From: Pumilibacter intestinalis
GTDB taxonomy: Bacteria > Bacillota > Clostridia > Christensenellales > Pumilibacteraceae
NCBI RefSeq assembly: GCF_943193005.1
Contig: NZ_CALPCH010000002.1
Coordinates: 1-64,000, forward strand
Direction of reading: 5' to 3'
Length of the DNA stretch: 64,000 nt
The translations under genes were made by a program, and so were the position numbers. A model generated the notes under the pieces. The model was not told the DNA's origin. It was given only the letters and a program-made list of their open reading frames with translations, and did not search any database. This document shows positions 25,148-32,640 of the stretch, piece after piece; position 1 is the first letter of the stretch; each line of letters starts with the position of its first letter.

Positions 25148-25771
25148 ATGCGCGAAAAATTCTTCACTACCAAAAACATTACCATGACGGCTGTATTCAC
25201 GGCAATATCTTTCGTGCTTTACATGTTCGTGAAGTTTCCGTTGCCCTTTTTGTTTCCGGCGTTTTTGGACGTGCAGTTTTCCGAAATGCCCGCGTTGCTC
25301 GCAGGGTTTATGATGGGACCAGTTTGGGGCTGTTTGGTAATAATTCTCAAATGCCTTCTCAAAATGCCTTTTACCTCCACGGCTTGCGTGGGCGAGTTCG
25401 GAGATATGATTATGGGCGTTGCGTTGGTGCTCGCGTCCGCGCTCATTTACCGCAAGTTTCGCACCAAAAAGGGCGCTATAATCGCCCTTATTGCGGGTAC
25501 GCTTGCCGAAACCGCAGTAGCCGTATTGGTTAACGGTTTGTTGCTCATTCCGTTTTATGCCAAAGCTTTCGGGTGGGACGCTATAGTGGGTATGCTTACG
25601 AGTCTGTTTCCGTCCGTAACCCGCGAGAGCATATATTTGTACTATCTGCCGCTGTCGGTAGTGCCTTTCAATTTGATGCGGCTGTCGGTTTGCTCGCTCA
25701 TAACTTTTTTCGTATACAAGCACTTGCACAGGCTTATAGACAGGATGTTTGCGCCGCGCAGCTCGCAATGA
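25148..25771 (+). CDS. ribU: ECF riboflavin transporter S component RibU
   Basis: A 207-residue membrane protein with about six hydrophobic segments. The N-terminal group KNITMTAVFTAISFVLYMF and the stretch FLDVQFSEMPALLAGFMMGP with PFTSTACVGEFGD are typical of RibU. It binds riboflavin and works with a shared EcfA/A'/T module that is not in this window. Control by the FMN riboswitch confirms the assignment. The last codons and the TGA stop coincide with the start of the repeat cluster at 25761. Confidence 0.95.
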   Translation: MREKFFTTKNITMTAVFTAISFVLYMFVKFPLPFLFPAFLDVQFSEMPALLAGFMMGPVWGCLVIILKCLLKMPFTSTACVGEFGDMIMGVALVLASALIYRKFRTKKGAIIALIAGTLAETAVAVLVNGLLLIPFYAKAFGWDAIVGMLTSLFPSVTRESIYLYYLPLSVVPFNLMRLSVCSLITFFVYKHLHRLIDRMFAPRSSQ

Positions 25772-25955
25772 CGGATTTGGTTACAACGTCATTAGTAGGG
25801 GATTGCCGCGCTCGTTTCGCTCGCTCGCAATGACGGGTTTGGGTTACAACGTCATTAGTAGGGGATTGCCGCGCTCGTTTCACTCGCTCGCAATGACGGG
25901 TTGGGCTACAACGTCATTGCGAGGGCACTTGTGCCCGTGGCAATCTCAGCCGAGA
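25761..25955. repeat. REP-like palindromic repeat cluster
   Basis: GTCATT begins at 25788, 25851 and 25913, giving a 62-63 bp period with about two full units and a divergent third. Each unit pairs GTCATT(A/G) near its start with the GCAATGACG at its end, and carries GGGGATTGCCGCGCTCGTTT and CTCGCTCGCAATGACGGGTT. The third unit has GTCATTGCGAGGGCACTTGTGCCCGTGGCAATCTC, itself palindromic. The first GCTCGCAATGACG supplies the ribU stop codon. This looks like a family of dispersed palindromic elements, not CRISPR. Confidence 0.8.
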
Positions 25956-25990
25956 GAATAGCGAGAGTTGCGAATAGTGTTCGCTTATAA

Positions 25991-26019
25991 TTGACATTTT
26001 GCGCGAAATGCTGTACAAT
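25991..26019 (+). promoter_or_regulatory. Promoter of the coiled-coil protein gene
   Basis: TTGACA (25991-25996), 17 nt, TACAAT (26014-26019), 45 nt before the ATG at 26065. Confidence 0.65.
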
Positions 26020-26064
26020 TATATGATAGAATACCTATACTATATGTAGGCAGGTGACGCGCAA

Positions 26065-27612
26065 ATGCAGAGCAGAGAACAAATACAAAAAGAAATCGAA
26101 ACGGTAAAGACGCAGTTGAGTTTTGCCGATATTTCCGCAATTACCGCTCCCGAGTCGGAGAGAGAGAATTGGGAACAAAAGCGTTCCGATTTGAAAAACA
26201 AACTTGCCGAACTGCAAAAAAATCTCGAGGAGTGCGTTGTGTATGACGGTGAGAACGCCGCCGCAATTATAGACGACGCAACCGCCGACGCCATGCTCGA
26301 GCAAATACTCGCGGCGGGCGAGCCCGAACCCGAGCCCGTCATAACGCCCGATTTATCTGCCGAGAGCGCAGACGAGGTTGTGCATAACGCGCCCGATAAT
26401 GTTATTTTCGACTTGTTTGGAAAAACCGAAGAAAAGGAAAACGCCGCCGACGAAACAAACGAAGCGTCGGTGCAGGCAATGATAGACGAAATACTTATGG
26501 CGGGCGAAAACAACGACTATACGGTTGCGGAGCACAAATCGCAACCCGAAGAAGAAAGTCCGGCAATAGCGGCAATGCCGAGCGACGGCGAAAAAGAAGA
26601 ACAAGCCGCAGAGCTAACCTCAGTCGATAAAATAATCGCCGAGCCCGCGCCTGTTATGCAAGAGCCTGTTATGCAAGAGCCGCCCGTGTCGCCTTGGCAA
26701 CCCGAAGACGACCGCTCGGAAGCCATGCTCAAAGAAATATTGGCGGCAACCGCAGAGCGCGAAAGAACGGCGGAGCGAAAGCCGGAGCCTGCGGCGAGCG
26801 AGCCTATAGCGATTACGGCTGACAGCCCGTTTGTTACCGCATCCCGTTTGCGCACAACCGAGCCGATTGCGTATGCGGATATAACCGAGCCGCTTTTTGC
26901 CGACGATTTTGCCGAAAGACTCGCTTCCGTTAAAGTAACGGGTGAGAACAACGCCGAACTTTTGCTTGTGATAGAAAAGCTCAAGTTGGAAATAGAAACC
27001 GCGTACCGCAGGGCGCAGGCAATGATAGCCGAGGCGGAGCGCGTAAAAGAGGAAGCCGCGCGAATAAAATTGAACGCCGAAACCGAGCGCGCAATGTACG
27101 CCGCGGAAACCGAATTGCAACGCGGTTTGAGAAATCAAGAAGAAGCATTGCGGAGCGCGGCGGAGCGAGCGGACAAAGAGCGTATCGCCGAAAAGATTGC
27201 TCGCAGAAAGGCGGAAATAACCGAAATACGCAACGGCTTGCAAGACGTGAAAGACTCCGAAAGCGCGTTTGCGTTGCGCGAAAAATTGTTTTCGGTTCAG
27301 CTTGTGCTCGACGACGACGAGCGCAACAGTCCCGAAATTTCATATTTACTCACCAAGTCGCTGGACGATATGACCCACGCGCTGGAGATATCCGACCTTA
27401 AGCGCAGAATTGCCGCAATGGTGGCGTCGTCCAAAAAGCAGTCGGCGCAAGCGGCGGCGGCAAAGAAGAAAGCCGCGGTGAAAAAGGCGGAAGCAAAGAA
27501 AGCGGCGGCAAAGAAAGCCGCGGCGGCTAAAAAGAAAAAGGCCGCGCTTGCGGCGCGTAGGCGGCATCACGGCTTGCATGCCGCGCCGCGCAGAACTCCC
27601 CCGCGCAGATAG
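26065..27612 (+). CDS. Coiled-coil protein with repeated AMxxEIL motifs and histone-like Lys/Ala tail
   Basis: A 515-residue soluble protein I cannot assign to a family. Residues 1-60 form a helical segment. Residues 60-290 are acidic and probably disordered, with three copies of a short motif: AMLEQILAAGE near 75, AMIDEILMAGE near 138 and AMLKEILAAT near 220. Residues 290-400 are a coiled coil rich in Glu, Arg and Ala. The last ~60 residues are Lys/Ala repeats (KKAAVKKAEAKKAAAKKAA) ending in RRRHHGLHAAPRR, like histone H1 or AlgP tails. AGGTGA precedes the ATG. The gene opens an operon with tsaE. Nucleic-acid binding by the tail is inference. Confidence 0.75.
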   Translation: MQSREQIQKEIETVKTQLSFADISAITAPESERENWEQKRSDLKNKLAELQKNLEECVVYDGENAAAIIDDATADAMLEQILAAGEPEPEPVITPDLSAESADEVVHNAPDNVIFDLFGKTEEKENAADETNEASVQAMIDEILMAGENNDYTVAEHKSQPEEESPAIAAMPSDGEKEEQAAELTSVDKIIAEPAPVMQEPVMQEPPVSPWQPEDDRSEAMLKEILAATAERERTAERKPEPAASEPIAITADSPFVTASRLRTTEPIAYADITEPLFADDFAERLASVKVTGENNAELLLVIEKLKLEIETAYRRAQAMIAEAERVKEEAARIKLNAETERAMYAAETELQRGLRNQEEALRSAAERADKERIAEKIARRKAEITEIRNGLQDVKDSESAFALREKLFSVQLVLDDDERNSPEISYLLTKSLDDMTHALEISDLKRRIAAMVASSKKQSAQAAAAKKKAAVKKAEAKKAAAKKAAAAKKKKAALAARRRHHGLHAAPRRTPPRR

Positions 27613-27621
27613 GACTGCTCT

Positions 27622-28041
27622 ATGATATATACCACTAAAAGCGAAAGCGAAACGGCGGATTTGGGGCGCAAAATCGGCGAACAACTGAGCGGAGGCGAAA
27701 TAATCACGCTTTCGGGCGACTTGGGAGCGGGCAAAACCGCGCTTACAAAAGGTATTGCGCTCGGGCTCGGCGTGTGCGAAACCGTTGTGAGTCCCACGTT
27801 TACGCTCATGAACGAATATTCGGGCAGACTTACTTTGTATCATTACGACGCTTACCGACTCGGCGGCGGCAGAGAGGCGTATGAAGCGGGCATAACCGAA
27901 TATTTCGGAGAGAAAGAGGGCGTGTGCGTTATAGAGTGGTGGGAAAACATCGCCGACGCGCTTGCCGCGTATCCCAAAAAGCATATCGCCATAACGGTTA
28001 AAGACCAAAACACGAGGATAATCGAAATTGTTGACAAGTAA
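27622..28041 (+). CDS. tsaE: tRNA threonylcarbamoyladenosine biosynthesis ATPase TsaE
   Basis: A 139-residue P-loop ATPase. The Walker A motif GDLGAGKT is at 32-39, followed by VVSPTFTLMNEY and HYDAYRL, then CVIEWWEN, all TsaE hallmarks. It helps TsaB/TsaD make the t6A base of ANN-decoding tRNAs. It starts 9 nt after the coiled-coil gene and overlaps the YhbY-like gene. Confidence 0.95.
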   Translation: MIYTTKSESETADLGRKIGEQLSGGEIITLSGDLGAGKTALTKGIALGLGVCETVVSPTFTLMNEYSGRLTLYHYDAYRLGGGREAYEAGITEYFGEKEGVCVIEWWENIADALAAYPKKHIAITVKDQNTRIIEIVDK

Positions 28042-28321
28042 ACAAAGGGCCGCGTTAAGAGGCGCGGCGTCTACGGCAGACACGCTGTTTCAGCTCGGTA
28101 AAGAGGGAATTACCGACTCTTTTTTGGATAGTTGCAATTCCGCGCTTAACGCCCGCGAACTTATAAAACTGTCGGTGCTCAAAACCGCGCCCGTATCCGC
28201 TCGCGAAGCGGGAGAAGAGGTTGCAAGCAAGCTCCGCGCGGAGTTTGTGGCGGCCATAGGAAATAAATTCATACTGTATCGGTTCAATAAAGACAAGACC
28301 GAGCACGTAAAACTCGTATGA
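28028..28321 (+). CDS. YhbY-like RNA-binding (CRM domain) protein
   Basis: A 97-residue CRM-domain protein: LTSKQRAALRGAAST at the start, LGKEGITDSFLDSCNSAL, ELIKLSVL and IGNKFILYR. YhbY binds pre-50S ribosomal particles. The start is one of two adjacent TTG codons (28028 or 28031) inside the end of tsaE, and its stop overlaps the tsaB start (ATGA). Its place between tsaE and tsaB is unusual for this operon. Confidence 0.85.
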   Translation: MLTSKQRAALRGAASTADTLFQLGKEGITDSFLDSCNSALNARELIKLSVLKTAPVSAREAGEEVASKLRAEFVAAIGNKFILYRFNKDKTEHVKLV

Positions 28322-28998
28322 GCGGCGCACGCAAAATTTTAGCGGTGAACACCGCGGGTCCTGCGGTTGAAGTCGCGCTTTCATGCGGGGGATATTTCCG
28401 CGACGAAAACGGCAGAAACGCCTCCGTTTCGCTCATGCCCGCAATAGACAAACTTTTGACAGATGCGGGAATGGCTTTGAGCGAGCTTGACGCAATCGCG
28501 TGCGTGATAGGACCCGGCTCGTTTACGGGCATACGAATTGGAGTGTCGGCGGCGCGGGCTATGTGCTACGCGCTCGGCAAGCCCGCCGTTGCCGTTAACT
28601 ATTTGCAATCGCTCGCATATAATGAAAGAGCGGACGGGTTCGACAAAATTTTGTGCGTTTGCGACGGAAGCAACGGCACCGCGTATATTGCGGAGTTCGA
28701 CTCCGAGCGCAAGCCTTTGCGTGAAACCGTTTGCGTTACCATGGGCGAGGCGGAAAAACTTGCCCGCGGTTACGGCGGCGCGGTTTGCGCTTGCGAGCGC
28801 ACGGTAAAAATATGCGAAAACGTGATACCGCCCGCGCCCGACTGCCACGCGCTTTTGCGAGCGGCGGAAGCTATGTTTGCAAACGCCTGCGATTTCAAAG
28901 ATTTGATACCGCTGTACGTGCGCGAGTCGCAAGCCGAAAAAGACCTTAAGGAGAGCGGCGCGAATGCCCGAATTCAGAGTAGCGACTCGCGGCGATAG
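28318..28998 (+). CDS. tsaB: tRNA threonylcarbamoyladenosine biosynthesis protein TsaB
   Basis: A 226-residue ASKHA-fold protein. ILAVNTAGPAVEVAL and the signature IGPGSFTGIRIGVSAARAM identify TsaB, the scaffold of the t6A complex with TsaD and TsaE. It starts by a 4-nt overlap with the YhbY-like gene and overlaps rimI by 35 nt. No tsaD is in the window. Confidence 0.94.
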   Translation: MSGARKILAVNTAGPAVEVALSCGGYFRDENGRNASVSLMPAIDKLLTDAGMALSELDAIACVIGPGSFTGIRIGVSAARAMCYALGKPAVAVNYLQSLAYNERADGFDKILCVCDGSNGTAYIAEFDSERKPLRETVCVTMGEAEKLARGYGGAVCACERTVKICENVIPPAPDCHALLRAAEAMFANACDFKDLIPLYVRESQAEKDLKESGANARIQSSDSRR

Positions 28999-29395
28999 CA
29001 AATTGATTGCCGAAATGGAGCGAAAGTACATAGAGTGCCCTTGGTCGGAAGAGGTTATATTAGGCACGTTTTCCGATGAATCGAGCGCAATATACATTTT
29101 GCAAAGCGGCGATACCGCGATAGGTTACGGCGGCATAAAAACGGTGCTCGATACCGCGGAGATATACAATATAGCGGTGGAGGAAGAGCACAGGCGCAAA
29201 GGCTACGGCGCGGCGATACTCGATAAACTTATCGAGCACGCGGTGAGCCGCGGCGCGGCGGAGATGTTTTTGGAGGTAAACGAAAACAACGCGCCCGCCA
29301 TCGCGCTCTACACCTCGCGCGGGTTCGAAATATCCCGTATTCGCAAAAACTATTACAAAAGCGGCAACGCGTTGGTGCTCAGAAAACGGGTATAG
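28964..29395 (+). CDS. rimI: Ribosomal protein alanine N-acetyltransferase (RimI-like GNAT)
   Basis: A 143-residue GNAT acetyltransferase. PWSEEVILGTF near the N terminus, IYNIAVEEEHRRKGYGAAIL (acetyl-CoA loop R-x-x-G-x-G/A), FLEVNENNAPAIALYTSRGF and the ending YY-K are RimI-like. RimI acetylates the N terminus of ribosomal protein S18. It lies in the standard tsaE-tsaB-rimI order. Confidence 0.92.
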   Translation: MPEFRVATRGDSKLIAEMERKYIECPWSEEVILGTFSDESSAIYILQSGDTAIGYGGIKTVLDTAEIYNIAVEEEHRRKGYGAAILDKLIEHAVSRGAAEMFLEVNENNAPAIALYTSRGFEISRIRKNYYKSGNALVLRKRV

Positions 29396-29423
29396 CAACG
29401 CAAATAACATTGCGGAGTAAAAC

Positions 29424-30134
29424 ATGCGCTATAACGGCTTAGAAGTGTTTTACAAAGGAAGCGGCGGCGTGGAAAACGCGATAGTGTTGCTACACGGCTG
29501 GGGCGCGTCGAGCGGCGCAATGGACGGAATATATAATTATTTGTGCCGAAACGGCAAGAGCGTGTACGCGATAGATTTTCCCGGTTTCGGCAAGAGCGAC
29601 GAGCCGCCCGAAGATTGGGGCGTGTACGACTACGCCGACTGCGCGCAGTTCGTTATAGAGAGTTTGGGACTCGTGAAACCCGTTGCTGTGGGGCACAGTT
29701 TCGGCGGGAGAGTCGCGCTTATACTCGCCGCGAGAAAAAAGGTTTCCAAAATAGTCCTTGCCGACTCCGCGGGCTTAAAGCCCAAAATATCGCTCAAAAA
29801 GCGGCTTGCCATAAGAAGATACAAGGCGGCGAAACGAAAAGGCAAGCAAACGGAAAACGCGGGGAGCGACGATTACCGTGCGCTTTCGCCATCTATGCGA
29901 AAAGTTTTCGTTCGGGTTGTCAATACTCATCTTAATAGCCTGTTGCCCCGAATAGACGTGCCCGCGCTCATATTTTGGGGCAAAGAGGACAAAGACACGC
30001 CGCCTTATATGGCTCGCAAACTCAACAAGGGCATAAAAGACAGCGGGCTTATAATGCTCGACGGCGCGGGGCATTTCGCCTATGCCGAAAGGCACGACGT
30101 ATTCAACGCGGCGGTACGCGCATTTACCGAGTAA
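29424..30134 (+). CDS. Alpha/beta hydrolase
   Basis: A 236-residue alpha/beta hydrolase. LLHGWGAS gives the oxyanion HG motif. The nucleophile is Ser92 in VGHSFGGR. A later Asp (GKEDKDTP) and the His of GAGHFAYAERHD complete the triad. There is no signal peptide, so it is cytoplasmic. It lies just upstream of the membrane MurF-like gene, a pairing I also recall from other Clostridia. The substrate is unknown. Confidence 0.9.
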   Translation: MRYNGLEVFYKGSGGVENAIVLLHGWGASSGAMDGIYNYLCRNGKSVYAIDFPGFGKSDEPPEDWGVYDYADCAQFVIESLGLVKPVAVGHSFGGRVALILAARKKVSKIVLADSAGLKPKISLKKRLAIRRYKAAKRKGKQTENAGSDDYRALSPSMRKVFVRVVNTHLNSLLPRIDVPALIFWGKEDKDTPPYMARKLNKGIKDSGLIMLDGAGHFAYAERHDVFNAAVRAFTE

Positions 30135-30147
30135 AACGGAGAAAAAC

Positions 30148-31737
30148 ATGATATACTTGGCTATTATTACGGCTTTCGCCTTGATAAGCGGAGCATTGCT
30201 CACCGTTATGAGCTTTAAGATAATGCAAATCTTACAGCTGTCCTCTTATCGCGTTAAGGGGGTTGCGCAGTGGTTTAAGTCTACAAAATTCGACTACATG
30301 GTGCGCTACTTTGCCGCCGCGTTCTTCGCCACGGTGTGCATGCTCGTATACGTGGGCTGTTTCGGAAAATTTATATATGCGGAATGGATAGGTATGGCGT
30401 TGTTCTTCTTGAACATGATGGCTTTTGCGATTATAGAGGGCAAACAGCGCAAAAAAACGCCGCTTAGGTTCACGCCGAGAATAATCCGACTCACCGCGCT
30501 TTCGTTCGTACTGTTTTCCGCGGCGGCGTTCGGGCTGTTGTTTGCGGGCAAATACATTATAGTTAAATACAGTCTTGTAGGGCTGTTGCCGCTAATCGTT
30601 CCGTTTATAGTGATTGCCGCGCACTTTGTGCTGTTGCCGTTCGAAACTCTCAATAACGCGCGTTACGTGCGCAAAGCCAAAAAGAAACTTGCCGCAATGC
30701 CTATGCTCATAAAGATAGGCATAACGGGCAGTTTCGGCAAGACTACCGCAAAAAATATCCTCGCCGCAATGCTCGAAAAGAAATATTCGGTGTTTGCCAC
30801 TCCGTCGAGCTACAACACGCCTTTGGGCATAGCTCGGTCGGTTAACGGCGGACTGCAAAGCTCGCACGGCGTTTTTATAGCCGAAATGGGGGCAAGACAC
30901 GCGGGGGATATTGCCGAACTTACCCGCCTCGTTGCGCCGAATATAGGCGTTTTAACGGCGGTGGGCAATCAGCACCTCGCCACGTTCGGCTCGGGGGAAA
31001 ACGTAGCCGCGGCTAAATACGAGCTTATAGAAGGGCTCGGCGCAAACGGTTTGGCGGCTTTTTCGTGCGACAACGAGTATACTCTCGATATGTACGGGCG
31101 CACCGAGGGCAAAAAACTGCTCGCCGGCTCGGGCGAGTGCGATGAAGCGCAGGTTAAATATTCCGCCGTTTCGTTCGGTCCGTTCGGCACGGAATTTACT
31201 TTGCGGGCGGGAGACGAGAGCGTAAAAATCCGCACGTCGCTACTCGGACGGCATATACCTTCGCTCGTATCGCTGTGCGCGGCGGTGTCGCTCGAACTCG
31301 GCGTATCGCTCAAAGATATAGCCGTTGCGGTAGAAGACTTGCCGCAGGTGGAGCATAGATTGCAACTTATAAAGAACGGCGACGTTACCGTAATAGACGA
31401 CGCCTACAACAGCAATACGCAGGGAGCGAAAAACGCGCTCGAGGTTCTGCGCGAGTTTGACGGCACGCGAATAATCATAACTCCGGGGCTTGTGGAGCTC
31501 GGCGAGGAAGAAGAAAACGCAAATTACGATTTGGGGCGTTCGGTTACCGGTTGCGCGGATTACGCCTATTTCGTGGGGGCACGCGCGCAAACGCTCAAAA
31601 ACGGAGCGATAGACTCGGGCATGGACGAAAACAAGGTGTTCGTGTGCGGTTCGCTTGCCGAAGCCGTGGAAAAGTCGGGCGCGATAGGCGGAAAGAAAAC
31701 CGTTTTGTTTGAAAACGATTTGCCCGACAATTTATAA
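30148..31737 (+). CDS. Membrane-anchored MurF-like Mur ligase
   Basis: A 529-residue Mur ligase with an N-terminal membrane domain of about four helices (1-190), absent from standard MurF. The ligase part starts with the P-loop GITGSFGKTTAKNIL, then TPSSYNTPLGIARSV, AEMGARHAGDI and TAVGNQHLATFGS, as in MurF. The C-terminal domain contains VIDDAYNSNTQGAKNAL. MurF adds D-Ala-D-Ala to the UDP-MurNAc tripeptide. The membrane part and the hydrolase neighbour suggest a special role, such as acting on a lipid-linked or alternative peptide. The ATG at 30148 follows GGAGAAA. Confidence 0.88.
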   Translation: MIYLAIITAFALISGALLTVMSFKIMQILQLSSYRVKGVAQWFKSTKFDYMVRYFAAAFFATVCMLVYVGCFGKFIYAEWIGMALFFLNMMAFAIIEGKQRKKTPLRFTPRIIRLTALSFVLFSAAAFGLLFAGKYIIVKYSLVGLLPLIVPFIVIAAHFVLLPFETLNNARYVRKAKKKLAAMPMLIKIGITGSFGKTTAKNILAAMLEKKYSVFATPSSYNTPLGIARSVNGGLQSSHGVFIAEMGARHAGDIAELTRLVAPNIGVLTAVGNQHLATFGSGENVAAAKYELIEGLGANGLAAFSCDNEYTLDMYGRTEGKKLLAGSGECDEAQVKYSAVSFGPFGTEFTLRAGDESVKIRTSLLGRHIPSLVSLCAAVSLELGVSLKDIAVAVEDLPQVEHRLQLIKNGDVTVIDDAYNSNTQGAKNALEVLREFDGTRIIITPGLVELGEEEENANYDLGRSVTGCADYAYFVGARAQTLKNGAIDSGMDENKVFVCGSLAEAVEKSGAIGGKKTVLFENDLPDNL

Positions 31738-31768
31738 ACTTTTGCGGCGGTTGCATTGCGGAGGGCGT

Positions 31769-32527
31769 ATGAAAAACGATAATAACAGTTGCGAAAAGCG
31801 GACGGCGTTCGTTACGGGCGGTTCGGGCGCGATAGGCGCGGAAATATGCCGCGCTCTCGCTCGCGACGGCTTTTGCGTGGCTGTGGGATACAATAAAGGC
31901 GAAACTCGCGCCCGTAGCCTTGCGGACGAGCTGTGCGCTATGGGCGGGCGTGCCGTTGCGGTAAAATGCGACGTGGCGGCATACGGCTCGATATGCGCGG
32001 CGAAAAGCGAACTCGATAAAATATTCGGATTTACCGATACCGTGGTGAATTGCGCGGGAAACGCCGCCTACAGGCAGTTTTGCGACGAAACGGAAACAAC
32101 GGTGCGAGAAACCGTTGCAACCGACTTAACGGGCGCAATGCTCGTGTGCAAGGCGTTTTCTCCCGATATGGTGAGCAACCGTTTCGGTCGGATAATAAAT
32201 ATCTCGTCGGTGTGGGGAATACGCGGCGCGGCAATGGAAACGGTGTACTGCGCGGCAAAGGCGGGACTCATAGGTTTTACCAAATCGCTTGCTCTCGAAC
32301 TCGCGCCCTCTTGCGTTACCGTAAACGCGGTAAGCCCCGGCTTTATAGACACTCCCATGAACGCACGCTTTTCGGAAGAGGAGCGCAGGGCGATACTCAA
32401 CGATATCCCCGCGTGCAGGTTCGGTACTCCCGCCGACGTTGCGAGCGCGGTGCGCTATTTGGCCGCCCGCGACTCGTCTTACGTGACAGGTCAGAATATA
32501 GCGGTAGACGGCGGTTTTGCAACGTGA
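31769..32527 (+). CDS. SDR family oxidoreductase (FabG-like)
   Basis: A 252-residue short-chain dehydrogenase. The cofactor motif is TGGSGAIG (16-23), followed by NCAGNA and the catalytic S-Y160-K164 set (INISSVWG, YCAAK), then AVSPGFIDTPMN and DGGFAT at the end. The FabG-like overall pattern fits a 3-oxoacyl-ACP reductase, but many SDRs look the same. GCGGAGGG precedes the ATG, and a terminator follows. Confidence 0.88.
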   Translation: MKNDNNSCEKRTAFVTGGSGAIGAEICRALARDGFCVAVGYNKGETRARSLADELCAMGGRAVAVKCDVAAYGSICAAKSELDKIFGFTDTVVNCAGNAAYRQFCDETETTVRETVATDLTGAMLVCKAFSPDMVSNRFGRIINISSVWGIRGAAMETVYCAAKAGLIGFTKSLALELAPSCVTVNAVSPGFIDTPMNARFSEEERRAILNDIPACRFGTPADVASAVRYLAARDSSYVTGQNIAVDGGFAT

Positions 32528-32585
32528 TAACAAGCAAGCAGCTTATAATAATCAAATAACTTATAATGAAAATACTATAATAAAA

Positions 32586-32623
32586 AAATCCTCGCACAAT
32601 TCCGCGCGGGGATTTTTCGTTTG
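32586..32623. terminator. Bidirectional terminator
   Basis: AAATCCTCGC (32586-32595) pairs with GCGGGGATTT (32606-32615) with one G-U pair, flanked by A-run and T-run. It separates the SDR gene (+) from the large surface protein gene (-). Confidence 0.85.
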
Positions 32624-32640
32624 TTTTTTTGCTTATTTGC

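Noticed and set aside
25761-25955. Possible CRISPR array
   Set aside because: Units are contiguous palindromic repeats with no unique spacers, only about 2.5 copies, and no cas gene is near.
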